64,000 bases of DNA from Mycobacterium triplex (GTDB lineage Bacteria > Actinomycetota > Actinomycetes > Mycobacteriales > Mycobacteriaceae), in contig NZ_HG964446.1 in the NCBI RefSeq assembly GCF_000689255.1, forward strand, positions 2,884,854 through 2,948,853. Reading direction: 5' to 3'. Shown here piece by piece: positions 59,111 through 64,000 of this stretch; position 1 is the first letter of the stretch, and each line of letters starts with the position of its first letter. The notes beneath the pieces are model-generated. The model was not told the origin of the DNA. It saw only the letters and a program-made list of their open reading frames with translations, and did no database searches. The position numbers and the translations under genes are program-made.

Positions 59111-59964
59111 TGACACTGTCCGACGCCGAACTCGCCGCCGCCGTCGAGACCGTTCGGCGTGGTCTGGAAGAGGATCTGCGGTACGGGCCCGACGTCACCA
59201 CGCTCGCCACGGTGCCCACCGGCGCGGCGACGGCGGCGATGGTGCCCCGGGAGGCGGGCGTGATCGCGGGCCTGGACGTCGGGCTGCTGGTGCTCGACGA
59301 GGTGCTCGGCGCCGACGGCTATCAGGTGCTCGACCGCGTCTCCGACGGTGCCCGCGTCCAGCCCGGCCGGCCGGTCCTGACCGTGCGGGCGGAGAACCGC
59401 GGGCTGTTGACCGCCGAGCGCACGATGCTGAACCTGATCTGTCACCTGTCGGGGATCGCCACCGCGACGGCCGCCTGGGTGGACGCTGTGAGCGGCACCA
59501 AGGCTCAGGTCCGCGACACCCGCAAGACGCTGCCCGGCCTGCGCGCCCTGCAGAAGTACGCGGTGCGGATCGGCGGCGGGGTCAACCACCGCCTCGGGCT
59601 GGGCGATGCCGCGCTGATCAAGGACAACCACGTGGCGGCCGCGGGATCGGTCGTCGAGGCGCTACGGGCGGTCCGCGAGGCCGCCCCCGATCTGCCGTGC
59701 GAGGTCGAAGTCGACTCGCTCGAGCAGCTCGACGAGGTACTGCCTGAGAAGCCGGAGTTGGTCCTGTTGGACAATTTCCCGGTGTGGCAGACCCAGATCG
59801 CCGTGCAGCGTCGGGACGCGCGCGCGCCGGCCGTGCTGCTGGAGTCGTCGGGCGGGCTCAGCCTGGACACCGCGGCGGCGTATGCCGGCACCGGAGTGGA
59901 CTACCTGGCGGTCGGTGCGCTGACGCACTCGGTGCAGGTGCTCGATATCGGGCTGGACATGTAG
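59110..59964 (+). CDS. nadC: Quinolinate phosphoribosyltransferase
   Basis: 284 residues, start overlapping the nadB stop by one base (TGATG). It joins quinolinate and PRPP to nicotinate mononucleotide, releasing CO2. Typical strings are LLTAERTMLNLICHLSGIAT, VRDTRKTLPGLRALQKYAVRIGGGVNHRLGLGDAALIKDNH (the Arg/Lys-rich PRPP and quinolinate site) and VLLESSGGLSLDTAAAYAGTGVDYLAVGALTHS. Last of the three nad genes. Confidence 0.97.
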   Translation: MTLSDAELAAAVETVRRGLEEDLRYGPDVTTLATVPTGAATAAMVPREAGVIAGLDVGLLVLDEVLGADGYQVLDRVSDGARVQPGRPVLTVRAENRGLLTAERTMLNLICHLSGIATATAAWVDAVSGTKAQVRDTRKTLPGLRALQKYAVRIGGGVNHRLGLGDAALIKDNHVAAAGSVVEALRAVREAAPDLPCEVEVDSLEQLDEVLPEKPELVLLDNFPVWQTQIAVQRRDARAPAVLLESSGGLSLDTAAAYAGTGVDYLAVGALTHSVQVLDIGLDM

Positions 59965-59974
59965 GTCTGCCGAG

Positions 59975-61003
59975 ATGCGGCAGCTGACCTTCGAAGACGC
60001 CGGGCGATACGCCTGGCGCGATGTGCCGGAACCGGAAATCAGCGCACCGGAACAAGCCGTGGTCAGGCCGCTGGTGGTGGCGTGCTGCGACCTCGACGTC
60101 GCGGTCGCCAACGGCCAGGCGCCGCTGCCGCCCGGCTATGCCGTCGGGCATGAGGGGCTGGCCGAGGTGGTGGCCGTGGGCGACGCGGTAAGTGGTGTTC
60201 GCCCGGGCGACTGGGTGGTGGTGCCGTTCCAGATCAGCTGCGGCAACTGCTCGGCTTGCCGCCGCGGCGCGACCGGCTCGTGTGCCTCGGTGCCGTTGAT
60301 GGCGATGTACGGCCTCGGCCCGCTCGCCGGCCTGAACGGTGGCGGATTCATGTCGGACGAGGTGCTGGTGCCGTATGCCGACGCGATGCTGATACCCGTC
60401 CCGGATGGCGTGCAGCCCAACGCGATTGCCTCGCTGTCGGACAACATTCCCGACGGCTGGCGCGCGGTCGGGCCGTATGCGGCCGAGCTGGCCGCACTCG
60501 ATGCGTCCGACCGTCGCGTGCTGGTGATCGGGAAGCTGTCGATCGGTCTCTATGCGGCGGCGTTCGCGGCCGCGCTGGGAGCCCGCGTCGACTACGTCGA
60601 CCACGATGTGCGTCGGTTGGCGGCCGCCGAAAAGCTCGGCGCGGTGGTCCACGATCGGGTCAAGCCGGACAAGTCGTGGGAGCCGTATCCGGTCACCGTG
60701 CATACCTCCGCCGATCCGTCGCTGCTGGCCGCCACGCTGCGGGCGACCTGGCCGGACGGTGTGTGCACCGACACCGGGATCTACTACCAGCCGGTCGTCG
60801 AGATGCCGCTGCTGCCGATGTACACCCGCGGGGTGAGGTTCGTCACCGGGCGGGTCAATGCGCGGTCGGCGATTCCCGCGGTGCTGGAACTGCTGGCCGG
60901 CGGATGTGACCTGGGACCGGCCGTCGACCGGGTGGTGCCCTGGGCCGAGGCGCCCTCGGTGTGGCCGACGATGACCGGAAAGACGGTCTTCACCCGCGCC
61001 TAG
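59975..61003 (+). CDS. Zinc-dependent medium-chain alcohol dehydrogenase-like protein
   Basis: 342 residues, 10 bp after nadC. Catalytic-zinc region: VVACCDLDVAVANGQ and GHEGLAEVVAVGD; structural zinc: CGNCSACRRGATGSC near 89-103. The Rossmann part is VLVIGKLSIGLYAAAFAAALGARVDYVDHD, where the usual GxGxxG is weakened to GKLSIG, so cofactor binding may be unusual. At this place M. tuberculosis has a different gene (Rv1597, methyltransferase-like, as I recall), so this looks like a replacement. Substrate unknown. Confidence 0.87.
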   Translation: MRQLTFEDAGRYAWRDVPEPEISAPEQAVVRPLVVACCDLDVAVANGQAPLPPGYAVGHEGLAEVVAVGDAVSGVRPGDWVVVPFQISCGNCSACRRGATGSCASVPLMAMYGLGPLAGLNGGGFMSDEVLVPYADAMLIPVPDGVQPNAIASLSDNIPDGWRAVGPYAAELAALDASDRRVLVIGKLSIGLYAAAFAAALGARVDYVDHDVRRLAAAEKLGAVVHDRVKPDKSWEPYPVTVHTSADPSLLAATLRATWPDGVCTDTGIYYQPVVEMPLLPMYTRGVRFVTGRVNARSAIPAVLELLAGGCDLGPAVDRVVPWAEAPSVWPTMTGKTVFTRA

Positions 61004-61021
61004 CGCTCTTTTCACGTTGCG

Positions 61022-61111
61022 TGTGCGGCCAGGGCTTTGGGTGTGCGTGTGGGGCCGCGACACGCGGGGGCAAGCCGCCGTCGGCGCACACGGAAAACCG
61101 AGAGCGCACAC
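61022..61111. repeat. Large palindromic repeat, family B copy 3 (90 bp)
   Basis: Left end TGTGCGGCCAGGGCTTTGGG, then TGTGCG; right end CGCACACGG...CGAGAGCGCACAC. Same length as the copy at 24651 and near-identical left end. It lies between the convergent dehydrogenase and DUF385 genes. Confidence 0.78.
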
Positions 61112-61143
61112 TCAACGCCGCACGCCGCTCGCGAGCCTCGACC

Positions 61144-61554
61144 TCAGGCGATGTCAGTGACCAACACCGCCATGCGGCGCAACTGCAGACGCACCAGCCA
61201 CGGCAGGCCGGTGCCGTCGGAACCGGCGGGCAGGATCCGGGGATTGGTGATGTGCACGACCTTGCGGGCAAAGTGCAGGTCAGCCTGGCCCGCGGCCAGC
61301 ACGTTCTTCACCCAGTCGGTCTTGCCGTGGCCCAGCGCGATCGCCAGCACATTGCCGTTGCGGTAGGCCGTCACGATGGTTTTGTACGGCTTGCCCGACG
61401 TACGGCCGCGGTGCTCGATCGTGCCGGTCCCGGGCAGGAAACGCGCGATCGGCTTCAGCACCGGGTTGACGTACTTGACCTGGAAGTTCTCAAACCACGT
61501 CGGATACACCATCGGGATGCCGGGCGCGTTGTTCGGGTGATCCTTGGTGGACAT
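61144..61554 (-). CDS. DUF385 / deazaflavin-nitroreductase family protein (Rv1598c-type)
   Basis: 136 residues from the ATG at 61554, the same length as Rv1598c. The split-barrel signature of the Ddn superfamily is seen in [53 protein letters not shown], where RTSGKPY replaces the F420-phosphate motif. It may bind F420 or a lipid-like ligand; activity is unproven. Divergent from hisD with only 55 bp between starts. Confidence 0.88.
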   Translation of the reverse strand: MSTKDHPNNAPGIPMVYPTWFENFQVKYVNPVLKPIARFLPGTGTIEHRGRTSGKPYKTIVTAYRNGNVLAIALGHGKTDWVKNVLAAGQADLHFARKVVHITNPRILPAGSDGTGLPWLVRLQLRRMAVLVTDIA

Positions 61555-61609
61555 AGCGGCACTGTACCGGTCGGATATTGATTTGAGTTCCTCTGGGACA
61601 ATGGACCCT

Positions 61610-64000
<2,391 letters not shown>

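Overview
The window is a continuous piece of a high-GC chromosome from a slow-growing type Mycobacterium. From memory of the M. tuberculosis gene order, the core runs in register with Rv1531 to Rv1600: AhpD-like protein, nitronate monooxygenase-like protein, small Mg-riboswitch gene, ileS, dinX, ansA, lspA, rluD-like, lprI remnant, glbN, SRPBCC protein, dnaE1, plsB1, Ddn-like protein, ilvA, treZ/treY/treX, acyltransferase, ripD, bioA/bioF/bioD, bioB, bsaP, lipase, nrtR, nadA/nadB/nadC, hisD, hisC. Species cannot be fixed from this alone. Leaderless or GTG/TTG starts, ATGA-type stop/start overlaps, F420-type flavin-split-barrel proteins and trehalose genes all fit the genus.

Layout. 1-5.1 kb: the 3' part of an NRPS ending in a terminal reductase, then two small-metabolism enzymes. 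5.1-9.4 kb: two RNA switches in a row, an M-box (Mg2+) leader with a 26-codon uORF before the 78-aa gene, and an ileS T-box. 9.4-15.7 kb: an accessory block between ileS and dinX holding a DUF559 nuclease-like gene bracketed by 63-bp palindromes, a glycosyltransferase fused to a degenerate M23 domain, an unknown protein, an SDR epimerase, a methyltransferase and an IS110-family element. 15.7-24.7 kb: housekeeping genes with a decayed lprI/methyltransferase chimera. 24.7-34.4 kb: PPOX, MerR, MocR, esterase and methyltransferase genes around plsB1 and ilvA. 34.4-42.9 kb: trehalose operon plus an acyltransferase. 42.9-48.3 kb: ripD, a membrane protein and the bioA-bioF-bioD cluster. 48.4-52.2 kb: a four-gene membrane/cupredoxin operon that I cannot name. 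52.2-64 kb: bioB-bsaP, lipase, NrtR with its operator and nadA-nadB-nadC, an alcohol dehydrogenase, hisD and hisC (cut by the window end).

Themes. Cofactor synthesis dominates (biotin from BioA to BioB with BsaP; NAD from aspartate under NrtR). Intergenic palindromes form at least two repeat families (63 bp, three copies, each 0-9 nt after a stop codon; 90-110 bp, three copies). The best candidates for something undescribed are the DUF559 gene with its bracketing 63-bp palindromes and the cupredoxin-lipoprotein/polytopic membrane operon with its 59-aa histidine-containing partner.
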